Shown piece after piece: positions 63,212 through 64,000 of a stretch of 64,000 bases of DNA; position 1 is the first letter of the stretch, and each line of letters starts with the position of its first letter. This DNA comes from Quillaja saponaria (lineage: Eukaryota; Streptophyta; Magnoliopsida; Fabales; Quillajaceae). The position numbers and the translations under genes were made by a program. The DNA is taken from positions 14,826,679 through 14,890,678 of the forward strand of contig CM055617.1 of assembly GCA_029379385.1 (NCBI GenBank). Reading direction: 5' to 3'. A model generated the notes under the pieces. The model was given only the letters and a program-made list of their open reading frames with translations. It ran no database searches and was not told where the DNA came from.

Positions 63212-63239
63212 AGGAATCAGTATAAAATATAGCAATCAT

Positions 63240-64000
63240 ATGCACAGCGGAATTTAAAATTTTTGATTCCTTTAACCCGAAATCACCTTATGATTATATG
63301 AAAGATCCTAATTATAGTTTAACAATTAAACAAGTAGAGAACTATGTACCTTCAATGCTTTTAATTTTTCGTCATATTCTTGATCAGCGTTCACTCCTTC
63401 GTTGATTCATCAAGAGCACAACAACGACACAGGTGTCCCGTCTCTAAGTGTATCCACACGAACGAATCCAACTAAGGATCTTCATGCTTGAAGATGAAAG
63501 GGCTTACCAAGGGATTCCTTGTGTGCTAGCACAAGTTACCGAATCTCTATTGTAATTTAGAAACTCTCATGATGGATTTTAGGCTCTCTATACAGTACGT
63601 ACAATTATTTTCTCTTCTGTTTCTATTTAGTTTGTTAAGTCTTATCTTTTATAAAGACTAGCCACCTCTTTATGTATTGGACAGTCCTAACACATTAGAG
63701 ATTATGCTAACATTATGATTTAATCATAATTGAATCTAATGTCTAACAAACTATAACAATTACATGATTGCCCCAAAATTCTCCTTAGTTGAATATCGTC
63801 ATTTTGTGTGTGACCCTTAGATTCAAACTATTAATGGCAGTAGGCATGTAACTTTTACATATTTATTACTGGACCCTATCCAATTAAATTAGAACTCATT
63901 CTAATTATTTAAATTAAAACTCTTTTAATTCACCCCTATAATTAAGATTTATTAATTAATCATCTATAGATAATTAATTAATTATCAGAGTTTCTTACAA
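63240..64000. other. Unassigned, repeat-like, no gene
   Basis: The sequence runs off the right edge. It is moderately AT-rich, with a less AT-rich patch at 63360-63560, and looks like an LTR or transposon flank on the minus strand. No border or domain could be established. Confidence 0.3.

Noticed and set aside
1..64000. tRNA, rRNA, or organelle DNA insertions
   Set aside because: No cloverleaf-compatible sequence or recognisable ribosomal, chloroplast or mitochondrial block was noticed on either strand; a dedicated search would be needed to exclude short pieces.

Overview
This is an AT-rich stretch of plant nuclear DNA, probably eudicot. The evidence is the set of plant-type transposon lineages: Tekay/Del-like and Athila-like Gypsy elements, a Ty1/Copia element, an RTE-type LINE, a DUF4283-type LINE ORF1, hAT, PIF/Harbinger and CACTA. 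There is also a plant mobile domain (PMD) fragment and a broken plant-type STP hexose transporter with plant-like introns. I cannot name the species. I found no gene that looks intact and no RNA gene. Every coding region I recognise has stops, frameshifts or missing parts. The window reads as gene-poor, transposon-filled DNA.

Layout. 1-1423: LINE ORF1 remnant (-). 2098-2827: a ~24-bp tandem repeat interrupted by a hAT-type MITE with an 8-bp target duplication. 3038-5772: a lone LTR of a Tekay-like Gypsy family, called family A here. 6260-8066: a ~0.9-kb direct duplication. 8416-8636: a fold-back element. 10494-15046: a 4.5-kb solo family-A LTR (-) with a perfect 5-bp target duplication. 15540-17440: decayed hAT transposase (-). 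19080-19548: PMD fragment, cut by an Athila-like LTR (family B, 19550). 20764-22411: family-A pol remnant followed by its 3' LTR. 24746-28313: non-coding, with a ~50-bp minisatellite. 28314-33710: Athila-like element with perfect 5-bp target duplications. 33720-34563: CACTA end. 34564-36465: STP pseudogene (-). 37178-41249: a long family-A LTR. 43820-44553: Copia remnant. 44554-54181: a mosaic of family-A LTRs, a primer-binding site and pol. 55421-56935: solo family-B LTR with perfect target duplications. 57790-60385: PIF/Harbinger remnant carrying both of its genes (-). 62373-63211: RTE reverse transcriptase remnant (+).

The most interesting signal is structural. The two head-to-head LTR junctions near 23964 and 45589 fit together. 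If the segment between them is turned around, both junctions become continuous, full-length family-A LTRs, and the matched halves also show similar degrees of divergence. This argues for a ~21.6-kb inversion (or an assembly inversion) with breakpoints at non-equivalent positions inside two LTRs. I found no new defence, biosynthetic or regulatory system.
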